Shown: positions 1 to 5,922 of the stretch, one piece after another
How positions within the stretch are numbered: position 1 is the first letter of the stretch
Layout: each line of letters opens with the position of its first letter
Assembly (NCBI GenBank): GCA_937875395.1
Contig: CALNCU010000254.1
Coordinates: 1 to 9,376 of the forward strand
Direction: 5' to 3'
Length of the DNA stretch: 9,376 bases
Source: an uncultured Armatimonadota bacterium
Lineage (GTDB): Bacteria; Armatimonadota; UBA5829; DTJY01
Translations under genes and position numbers: made by a program
Notes under the pieces: generated by a model
Databases searched by the model: none
What the model was told of the DNA's origin: nothing
The model's input: only the letters and a program-made list of their open reading frames with translations

Positions 1-8
1 ATCTACAT

Positions 9-116
9 ATGCTTCGGCAGCGGCGTGCCAAGGCACTCTGCGACCGAAGTATCGCGCCGGGGGTTGATGCCCCTTGCTTTGGCGGCGTGCTTTACACTCG
101 CGGCCAAAGTATCGCG
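9..116. repeat. Tandem pair of hairpin-forming intergenic repeat units
   Basis: Two imperfect inverted-repeat units stand 60 bases apart. In unit 1, an arm at 9-29 folds back on 32-52 and the outer stem is CTTCGG (12-17) with CCGAAG (44-49). In unit 2, CTTTGG (77-82) pairs with CCAAAG (104-109). The C-G pair of unit 1 (15/46) is replaced by T-A in unit 2 (80/106), a compensatory change. Both units are followed by GTATCGCGCCG. A smaller GGGG/CCCC inverted repeat (60-63 with 70-73) lies between them. The same unit recurs at 9268-9376 in the same orientation. It resembles a REP- or BIME-like dispersed extragenic palindrome; I do not recognise a named family. No transposase is adjacent. Confidence 0.75.
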
Positions 117-145
117 CCGAATCTATGCTGTGCGGCAATGCGCAT

Positions 146-167
146 GGGCGGGTCTTTGCACCCGCCC
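146..167 (-). terminator. GC-rich hairpin after the phasin-like gene
   Basis: GGGCGGGT (146-153) and ACCCGCCC (160-167) form a perfect 8-base stem with a 6-base loop. It starts 11 bases past the stop codon of the phasin-like gene. This is the right place for an intrinsic terminator or a 3'-end stabilising hairpin. There is no T-run after the stem on the minus strand, so a classical Rho-independent terminator is not proven. Confidence 0.5.
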
Positions 168-178
168 GCATATAATTG

Positions 179-514
179 CTAACTCTGGCTGCCGGGCCTA
201 AGCCTCATTACTTCTGCGGCAAGCTCTGCAACCTGGCTTTCAAGCGCATTTATACGGCTTTCAAGGGCTTCCGCCTGCGCTCTGTCCGATACGCCCATGT
301 CTTTTAGCGCATCGCGCACCTGATTCTTGATCTTCTCATTTAAGGTGCGGCCCTCTTCTTCTACACGCGAAGCCATTTCGTCAAAGATTTTTTTGCCTTC
401 ATCCACGGTCATATCGCCCCGTTCAACCAGGTCGTCCACCACCTGTTTCAGCCATTCCCAGGAGATTGCCGCGGCCCCCATGCTAAAGAGTGTCGCCTTT
501 TTAAAAGCATCCAT
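179..514 (-). CDS. Phasin-like coiled-coil protein
   Basis: A 111-residue acidic, helical protein. After a short lead with Phe and Met, residues 15-70 are amphipathic and charged (LVERGDMTVDEGKKIFDEM), and residues about 80-105 read as a heptad coiled coil (ALESRINALESQVAELAAEV). This is the look of the short phasin or polyhydroxyalkanoate-synthesis-regulator family, small cytoplasmic proteins that coat storage granules or oligomerise. No PHA synthase is in the window, so a granule role is not shown. I chose the ATG at 514 because GGAGG (522-526) lies 7 bases upstream; an in-frame start 17 codons further up would overlap the preceding gene. It follows the zinc-ribbon gene by 22 bases and is probably in its operon. 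Confidence 0.7.
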   Translation of the reverse strand: MDAFKKATLFSMGAAAISWEWLKQVVDDLVERGDMTVDEGKKIFDEMASRVEEEGRTLNEKIKNQVRDALKDMGVSDRAQAEALESRINALESQVAELAAEVMRLRPGSQS

Positions 515-536
515 CCGCTCACCTCCACAATTTTGA

Positions 537-1040
537 TTAGTCTCTGTGCCAGTATACTCTGGCAAGCTTGTTATCCTCTGACCATTTGTAATCTACATCG
601 CCGGAGTAAGATTTGTATACCGCTCGTCCTATCCGCTGGGCAAGCTTTTCATTTGTAGTCTGTATTGTAAGGCCGTTTGCGCTCTTTTGAATATCCATAA
701 TGCGTTCAATAGGGTTTATCTCCATTGCCCTGTTGTTTTCATTGCGCACAAGGTTTACTATTTCTGTTTCATGCTCGCGCACAAACGCTCCGGTCAATTC
801 TACAATTCCGCCGGGGACTCGGTCTTTTATTTTGCGGCATGCCGGGCAGAGCGCATCTAGTATCTTTGCTGCCTTTGCCAAATCTTCTGCTGCCTGCTGC
901 GGAAGCTCCCACCGCTTATCCGCATAGACAGATTTGCACTCCCGGCAGACGGCTACTTCCCCAATATCCAGCGATGGAAGGTAGGGATCGCCAAAATTTG
1001 CCACGTGGTTGCGAATATTAACCGGCATCTCTCTTTCCAT
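537..1040 (-). CDS. Zinc-ribbon protein, BCAM0308-like
   Basis: A 167-residue cytoplasmic protein. Two CxxC pairs, CREC at 32-35 and CPAC at 65-68, should bind one zinc ion as a ribbon, with a helical stretch between them. The C-terminal half (about 105-167) is a small alpha-beta region with IERIMDIQKSANGLTIQTTN and a terminal YWHRD. The pattern fits what I recall as the BCAM0308 family, sometimes annotated as NMD3-related, whose biochemical role is unknown to me. The start at 1040 is preferred because GAGG (1048-1051) sits 7 bases ahead of it; a longer reading frame to 1106 lacks a good ribosome site and would run into the structured leader. It is first of a probable two-gene operon with the phasin-like gene. 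Confidence 0.7.
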   Translation of the reverse strand: MEREMPVNIRNHVANFGDPYLPSLDIGEVAVCRECKSVYADKRWELPQQAAEDLAKAAKILDALCPACRKIKDRVPGGIVELTGAFVREHETEIVNLVRNENNRAMEINPIERIMDIQKSANGLTIQTTNEKLAQRIGRAVYKSYSGDVDYKWSEDNKLARVYWHRD

Positions 1041-1269
1041 ATTGCCACCTCTTTCCCGTTTATAAAGACGGCATGCGGCTTTGCGAAGAACAGTTATGGG
1101 TTGCATATCAGGGGAGCGGTTCTGCCCCTCGCGAGCCTCAACCCTTGTTTACCCGCACAGAACCCCCGGCAAACAGAACCCGGGCTAGAGCGCTTGATGC
1201 AAGATGGCCGAGATGCAATGGAGTAAAAGCTCCCCCATACGTCTGTGAGGAAGCTATTGGCTGGGCTTA
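1041..1269 (-). other. Gene-free gap with structured leader
   Basis: These 229 bases separate the exported-protein gene from the zinc-ribbon gene, and I see no tRNA or credible coding frame in them. The part next to the zinc-ribbon gene contains the nested hairpin and repeats described separately. A short GGAG/CTCC hairpin at 1220-1233 could weakly end transcription of the upstream gene. A TATAAA-like hexamer lies about 20 bases before the start at 1040, but without a convincing -35. I cannot assign a promoter here with confidence. Confidence 0.5.
1098..1181 (-). promoter_or_regulatory. Candidate structured 5' leader RNA
   Basis: Read on the minus strand, the outer stem is GGGTTG (1139-1144) with CAACCC (1098-1103). 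Inside it an inner stem AGGGG (1125-1129) pairs with CCCCT (1110-1114), leaving a 10-base loop. That loop carries CAGAACC (1118-1124). Two upstream copies of GGTTCTG, at 1158-1164 and 1174-1180 and 16 bases apart, are perfectly complementary to it. The RNA could therefore form a pseudoknot or switch between pairings. It ends about 58 bases before the zinc-ribbon start. It matches no riboswitch class I know by sight. A cis-acting leader or a small RNA are both possible; the function is inference. Confidence 0.4.
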
Positions 1270-2067
1270 TTAAGGAAGGCGGTCTACGGAGTATTTTGTA
1301 TCCAGCGTGAGGGTGGATACGGATGGTTTTGTGTTCTGCGCATTTGCCCCTGAGGAGACATTTATAATGCCCATAATTACAGACCTGCCGGTGCCGCTGG
1401 AAGAGATAAGCTTGCCGGAATCAAGGTCTATCCGCACATTGCTGTTACCGCTCTGGCTCCCCTTTGAGATGCCGGATGCAATAGGGGTGCTTATCTTCTG
1501 CTGGATAGATGCCACTCTCTGCCGGATATCTACAAGGCTGAAGACAAGCTTGACTTTTATAGATGGATTCTGCGGGAGCGGTATATCATCCTCCCATGAA
1601 GAACCTATGGAGATGGGTTCGCTTGGGAAGACGGTTAAAAAGACCATGGATTCAACGGAGCCGAAGCTGAGCGCGGGGCCGCCCTCTTTCTCTGGGGCAA
1701 ACCGGCCGTCCGATGTGATGATGAATGTTTTTACATTGGTTGAGGCTGTGTAACCTTCCGCCGTCTTTCCGTCGGATTTTAAGCTGCCGGATTCTATATC
1801 TACCGCCACTTTGTACTTCCCGGATGCAAGGCTCTCAAGGCAGCGGACGCGCACAATGGAGCTCATTTCTATATCGTAATGCCTGGGCGTAGGGATTCCT
1901 TCTACCACCTCATCGCCAACGGCGTGCATATTTACAAGATAGCGCGTTGTCTCCCCCGGAGCAAAACGGTACGCCAGCCTGACCGAATCCCCCTGCGCAC
2001 CCGCTGTCTGGATGCAAAAGAGCAGGCAGATGAGCGCCGGTACTGCAATTTTAGCCATGTATTTCAT
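1270..2067 (-). CDS. Exported protein of unknown function
   Basis: A 265-residue protein with a Sec signal peptide: MKYMAKIAVP, a hydrophobic core with LICLLFC, and a probable cut after AGA at residue 24. The mature part is beta-rich with no membrane segment. It opens with LAYRFAPGETTRYLVNMHAV, a 'Y-F-x-P-G-x-x-x-R-Y' pattern common in periplasmic beta-sheet proteins of unknown function (DUF6263-like; my impression only). A Ser, Gly and Asn-rich stretch spans about residues 195-245. No catalytic motif is apparent. Starts are possible at 2103, 2076, 2067 and 2058. I prefer ATG 2067 because the promoter -10 box covers 2075-2080, which puts the two upstream ATGs before or at the transcription start. 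ATG 2058 remains possible. It has its own promoter and is divergent from the OB-fold gene. Confidence 0.75.
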   Translation of the reverse strand: MKYMAKIAVPALICLLFCIQTAGAQGDSVRLAYRFAPGETTRYLVNMHAVGDEVVEGIPTPRHYDIEMSSIVRVRCLESLASGKYKVAVDIESGSLKSDGKTAEGYTASTNVKTFIITSDGRFAPEKEGGPALSFGSVESMVFLTVFPSEPISIGSSWEDDIPLPQNPSIKVKLVFSLVDIRQRVASIQQKISTPIASGISKGSQSGNSNVRIDLDSGKLISSSGTGRSVIMGIINVSSGANAQNTKPSVSTLTLDTKYSVDRLP

Positions 2068-2074
2068 AGTTTGC

Positions 2075-2103
2075 ATTATACCCCCGCTATGCAAAACAGT
2101 CAA
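2075..2103 (-). promoter_or_regulatory. Near-consensus sigma70 promoter, leaderless
   Basis: On the minus strand, TTGACT (2098-2103) is followed by a 17-base spacer and a perfect TATAAT (2075-2080). Transcription should begin about 7 bases past the -10, near 2067-2069, which is the ATG chosen for the exported protein. There is no room for a Shine-Dalgarno site, so the message is predicted to be leaderless. A G-run (2081-2085) inside the spacer could mimic a ribosome site for ATG 2076, but that codon overlaps the -10 box. Confidence 0.75.
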
Positions 2104-2173
2104 TTAAACAAATAATGGTTTTACAAACCGCACGTAATGGTAAGAACAACATTGAAAGAGAGGCGATTCCGGC

Positions 2174-2626
2174 ATGAAAAATCCTCTGCTTAAAATATCA
2201 TCCCTGGTATTTATTCTAGCCGTCTCTGTGGGATACCTTGTGCAACATGCCGTTATGGATGATCAGATTCGCACAATTCGCGATATAAAATCCAGCGATA
2301 CGGTGGGCGGCACAGTATCTGTAAGAGGCACAATAAGCTATGCCCTGGACAACCGGTTTATACTGACGGACGGCACAGGACAGGTTGAAATTTCCACATG
2401 CCCGCTCTGGTACAAACGCATAGACCTGCACAAGGGCGACAAGGTGACAGTGACCGGGCAGGTTATGCATAATTCGTCCTTCTTTGCAGACTGCGATTTT
2501 ATTTTGAGCGCCTACAAAATATTCAACAACGGCCTGGTTGTGGAAGTGCGCAGGCGCCCTGGGAAACCCCCCTGGATGAGCTATCGGCCGGGCAAAGTAT
2601 CTGAAGTCAGAACGTCCCGGCTCTGA
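2174..2626 (+). CDS. Small exported or membrane-anchored OB-fold protein
   Basis: A 150-residue protein. An uncleaved signal anchor or signal peptide occupies about residues 5-25 (LLKISSLVFILAVSVGYLV). Residues about 42-115 look like a five-stranded OB fold: TVSVRGTISYAL, RFILTDGTGQVEIS, then KGDKVTVTGQV and FILSAYKIF. This is the pattern of exported OB proteins of the tRNA_anti-like or BOF (YgiW) type, some of which are stress-related. Which of these it belongs to I cannot say. Cys76 and Cys107 could form a disulphide outside the cytoplasm. The tail is basic (VRRRPGKPPW). A ribosome site AGAGAGG (2157-2163) is 10 bases before the ATG. Its last 46 bases overlap the end of the convergent gene at 2581. 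Confidence 0.75.
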   Translation: MKNPLLKISSLVFILAVSVGYLVQHAVMDDQIRTIRDIKSSDTVGGTVSVRGTISYALDNRFILTDGTGQVEISTCPLWYKRIDLHKGDKVTVTGQVMHNSSFFADCDFILSAYKIFNNGLVVEVRRRPGKPPWMSYRPGKVSEVRTSRL

Positions 2627-4035
2627 GGGAAGAACTCCTTTACAGCCCGTTTAATAACATTGCCGCGCCCATCCGTGGCCTTAAGCTCCACTATATGTTC
2701 TTCCTCTGTATAGCGTGATGTATCTATTGGGAAGGTGTACGGCGCGCTGTTGCTTATCCCTTTGAACTCTCCGTCTATGTAAAGGGTTACAAACTGAACA
2801 TCCCCGGCCACTTCATCCATCTGCACTTCTATAACGCCGCTTACAAGCGTCCCGTTTTTAAAGGCCTCCCTGCGCCTGGCCTCACGGTTGGTCTCCTGGT
2901 ATCTGCCGAGTTCCTGTTTTATCCACTCTGCAGAGAGAGACGGAAACCTTAGCCTTATATCCGTAACCGCGCCGGAACCATCAGGAAGCCTTTGCAGGAT
3001 GTCCTCCATCTTTCCCACAAGCAGAGGCAGTTCCATCCAGCTGCCGGAGGAAGTCTTAATATCAACCCGGAAGGAGTGCTCGCTGTTTTTGGGGTCGTCA
3101 GTAAGGCCCACATACCCCCAAAAGAGCGGCGGGGCGCCCTCAAGCCATGATGTACTGCCCTGGAGGGGTGCCACTACCATTACCTCTCCACCGTGCGGAA
3201 TGTTTGCGGCGTGCCTTGACGGCTGTATCATAAATCCGCCGCGGGTCTCCGTGCCGGAGCCGTCCTTCCCTCCCATAGCAAGCGGGGCCGTAGAGATGGT
3301 AAGAACCCCTGTGTGATTTGTGTTTATGCGCCCCACCCCGGTATACCCCGTGGCATCAAAACGTCCCACGCCGGTAACGGGGCTGGCTACCCGGGCCACC
3401 GTCTCCCTGCCGTCGGGAAAGACTACGTCCACCTTGCCCCCATTCCGGTTTTCTATAAGAATCTCCCTTGGGTACCGCACCGGTATTTGGGCAACTATTA
3501 CAAGGCTGTCCCCAACCTGCGGAATATAACTGTCCCCAAGACGCATTAGGCCGGATGATGTTTCAAGGCAGACGGGGTTGCCTACAAACGGCGCAAAGTT
3601 TCTGAATATGCCTTCGCCTGCAGGGATATCCGTATATATGCCGGATGCGCTTGCCACGTGTCCGCCAAAATTTTTTGGGGTCTCTGAAAACTCTCTTGGA
3701 ACCAGGCTTATCACCCTGGATACATCTCTCCCCTGCCCTTTTCCGCCTTCTACTTTTATGCGTATGCCATGAACCGCCGTTGCTGCAACCACGCCCGGCT
3801 TGCAGTAGATGCTTGCCTCATACCCCGTGATGCTCTCCGTGGCCGGGGAGGTCACACGCCCTACTCTGCAGTAGTTTCTGCCGCCGTCTATGCTTACCCC
3901 TATTATTCCGCCCCGCGTATTCTGCACGCGTATGCGGTAGAGTTCGCGCATATCCCCGGATGCCTGCGCAGATACGCCCGCCAGAACAAGGAGCAATGCA
4001 GTTATATATAATATTGTTCTATACAGCTTGAACAT
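2581..4035 (-). CDS. Exported protein with C-terminal Ig-like domain
   Basis: A 484-residue protein with a signal peptide (residues 1-26, hydrophobic ITALLLVLAG, cut near ASG). The N-terminal region (28-120) opens with ELYRIRVQNTRGGIIGVSID and includes a likely carbohydrate- or protein-binding beta-sheet of unknown family. Residues 221-250 contain three short TGV repeats (TGVGRF, TGVGRI, TGVLTI) at 10-11 residue spacing. A helical, charged linker follows at 365-395. Residues about 397-466 match the bacterial Ig-like type Big_9, with VTLYIDGEFKG, APYTFPIDTS and HIVELKATDGRGN. It has no enzyme motif. Its ATG is 15 bases after the stop of the 620-residue gene, with AGGGG 12 bases upstream, so it is the third gene of the mutL operon. 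A role at the cell surface or in periplasmic assembly is inference. Confidence 0.75.
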   Translation of the reverse strand: MFKLYRTILYITALLLVLAGVSAQASGDMRELYRIRVQNTRGGIIGVSIDGGRNYCRVGRVTSPATESITGYEASIYCKPGVVAATAVHGIRIKVEGGKGQGRDVSRVISLVPREFSETPKNFGGHVASASGIYTDIPAGEGIFRNFAPFVGNPVCLETSSGLMRLGDSYIPQVGDSLVIVAQIPVRYPREILIENRNGGKVDVVFPDGRETVARVASPVTGVGRFDATGYTGVGRINTNHTGVLTISTAPLAMGGKDGSGTETRGGFMIQPSRHAANIPHGGEVMVVAPLQGSTSWLEGAPPLFWGYVGLTDDPKNSEHSFRVDIKTSSGSWMELPLLVGKMEDILQRLPDGSGAVTDIRLRFPSLSAEWIKQELGRYQETNREARRREAFKNGTLVSGVIEVQMDEVAGDVQFVTLYIDGEFKGISNSAPYTFPIDTSRYTEEEHIVELKATDGRGNVIKRAVKEFFPQSRDVLTSDTLPGR

Positions 4036-4050
4036 ACTTTTATACAGCCC

Positions 4051-5913
4051 CTACTCCGCATCCTCCGTCCGGGGAGGCCGGATAATCTGGCCGGGCGCGG
4101 GGCGTATAATAAGGACGGCCGGGTAGAACGAACCGGAGAGCGGTACAGTCTGGATGGAGAGCGTCTTTGTCATACCTGCGCCAACCGTAAACCGAGCCAG
4201 TTTTGCCTCTGCGGGAGGGGTAAGATGCTTTACCAGCTTAAAATCCCCGTCAATCAAAAAGACTCCGCAGGCCTCCCCCGCGGTGGCTTCAAAGAGCACC
4301 TCCATAGCAAGGGGGGATTTAAGCGTGTTCTCTACAACAGCATTAATATTGTAGGTAACCCCGTAGTTTCCATCAAGGCTTACATCAAGTTCTGGGTGCT
4401 TCAAGGCATTATCGCCCAGCCGCACAAAGACCCACTGGCCGCCGGGGGAATATTTGGCTTCTACATTCTTCACCGGCCCCGGGTATATATGATCTGAAAT
4501 CCCTATATCTGAAAGAGCTATGCCCTCTGCAAAAACCGGGCGCTCCGGCAAATCCTGCTCAAGCATGGCGGTGGTGGGCTTTGCCGTAACTCTAACCCCC
4601 ACTGCCTCCCCGGAGAGCTGGCGTAAATCCAGAATTCCGCTTGCCGTGTTAATTTTTTTTACAACCTGGCGCACTATAACTCTTCTTGACTTTGCGGGCA
4701 CTTCCACCACCCTGCCTGTACCGCTCTCACGGTTACGCAGAAAATCCAGCCCTGCCACGTACCCAACATCAAAGGTATCCACCATGGGCCGGGAGATACC
4801 TTCAATTATGTGCACGGCAGCAGGCGCATCGGAAGGGTTCACAAGGTCTATAACAAAACCAATATCAGAGGGTATCATATTCTGGTGATGGTAGAGCAGG
4901 CGCACTATATCGCCCGCGCCTTCTATCTTGCCGGTAAAAAGGCTGCCGTACTTTAACACCCGCTCCGGGGAATTGCTATACATAATACGCACAGGGTCTT
5001 CCGGGGAGATATCGGCGTTTTCAAGTTGCACGCTCCCAGAAATCCGGGTTGGGATAAGCCCGTCGCCGGATGCTTCCACCACAACCGGAACGCTTACGGA
5101 CGAACCTTTTTGCGGCATCCGGGCACCCGTTTTTGCCTCTACAGCAACTATCCTGGCCCCCGCTTCAAGCCTGACTATGCCGTATGCGGAATCTGCGACG
5201 GCCCGGTCTATTATGGATGAAGGCACAGCCCTGCCGGTTACAAGCGCCTTTTGGACACCCGGCACAGCATAGGCTGCATACCGCCTCACCTGCACGGATA
5301 TTCCCTGGGAGAACTCCCCGCAGGATACCACCATATCTGCATTCCCCAAGGCAAGGGCCTTAACGGTTATGCAGCCCTCCGCCGCCTCTGCAGAGACTAC
5401 GGACGGATCTGATATTTTTACGGCAACCGGGCTGGGCAGGAGGGATTTATACTTTACGGTACGCGTCTCCCCAAGCGGCACAAGAAGAGAATTCCTCTGA
5501 ACGGAGAGCGGTGGCTCTGAAAGGAGCGTTTTAAGCGTTTCTGCCCAGGCGGATGCAAGCGCCCCACAGCTTGTTTTGTGCGACTTGGCATCCAGGGATG
5601 TTACGGTAATTATAACCGCATCCCCGGCCACAACTTTGGCCTCTTTACCAGAAGCCTTCCATATAACGGACTGCGGATTCAGCCCGCCGTCCATAAGCGA
5701 TTGCAGACGCCCGGCCACTATCTTTGCCCTGGATTCCGCACCCGCCGCCCTAAGCTCCACAGCCTTGCTCCCGTTAACAAGCACAAAGGCGCTTCCGCCC
5801 GCCGCGCCAAATTCAACCCTGGGCACAAACTTTGCGGCAGAAGCACCTCCAACAGAAAACAGGCAGAGGGAGCAAGCAGCAAAAAACAGACTTACCCTAA
5901 AACACAAGCCCAT
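4051..5913 (-). CDS. Exported protein with pilus/secretin-like N-terminal beta domain
   Basis: A 620-residue protein with a signal peptide (hydrophobic 8-22, cut near ASA at 24-26). Residues about 60-130 contain an alpha-beta module (SRAKIVAGRLQSLMDGGLNP, then VVAGDAVIITVTSLDAKSHK and SAWAETLKTLL). Residues about 136-210 form a beta module (NSLLVPLGETRTVKYKS, VAVKISDPSVVSAEAA, ITVKALALGNADMVV). The latter resembles the pilus/secretin N-terminal family or a Big_2 fold ('V-x-v-x-D-P-x-V'). No secretin pore domain follows; the rest is beta-rich with an unrecognised C-terminal part from about 320. It starts 9 bases after the mutL stop. The nearest purine-rich ribosome site is 15 bases away, so translation may be coupled to mutL. 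Periplasmic, exact role unknown. Confidence 0.75.
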   Translation of the reverse strand: MGLCFRVSLFFAACSLCLFSVGGASAAKFVPRVEFGAAGGSAFVLVNGSKAVELRAAGAESRAKIVAGRLQSLMDGGLNPQSVIWKASGKEAKVVAGDAVIITVTSLDAKSHKTSCGALASAWAETLKTLLSEPPLSVQRNSLLVPLGETRTVKYKSLLPSPVAVKISDPSVVSAEAAEGCITVKALALGNADMVVSCGEFSQGISVQVRRYAAYAVPGVQKALVTGRAVPSSIIDRAVADSAYGIVRLEAGARIVAVEAKTGARMPQKGSSVSVPVVVEASGDGLIPTRISGSVQLENADISPEDPVRIMYSNSPERVLKYGSLFTGKIEGAGDIVRLLYHHQNMIPSDIGFVIDLVNPSDAPAAVHIIEGISRPMVDTFDVGYVAGLDFLRNRESGTGRVVEVPAKSRRVIVRQVVKKINTASGILDLRQLSGEAVGVRVTAKPTTAMLEQDLPERPVFAEGIALSDIGISDHIYPGPVKNVEAKYSPGGQWVFVRLGDNALKHPELDVSLDGNYGVTYNINAVVENTLKSPLAMEVLFEATAGEACGVFLIDGDFKLVKHLTPPAEAKLARFTVGAGMTKTLSIQTVPLSGSFYPAVLIIRPAPGQIIRPPRTEDAE

Positions 5914-5922
5914 ACCAGATAC

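Noticed and set aside
9..182. An open frame of 57 codons through the left repeat pair
   Set aside because: It stays open and the units are 60 and 63 bases apart, but comparison of the left and right copies shows a 1-base indel next to the GGGG/CCCC element, and pairing is kept while the peptide is not. No ribosome site is visible.
537..1106. A start for the zinc-ribbon protein at 1106
   Set aside because: The 22 extra residues lack a good ribosome site and fall in the nested hairpin, whereas 1040 has GAGG 7 bases upstream.
1041..1269. A tRNA or known riboswitch in the gap
   Set aside because: No T-loop motif, no CCA-type acceptor and no recognisable riboswitch core was found on either strand.
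1005..1753. Plus-strand frames at 1005-1226 and 1307-1753
   Set aside because: They are antisense to the structured leader and the exported-protein gene, without start signals or family resemblance.
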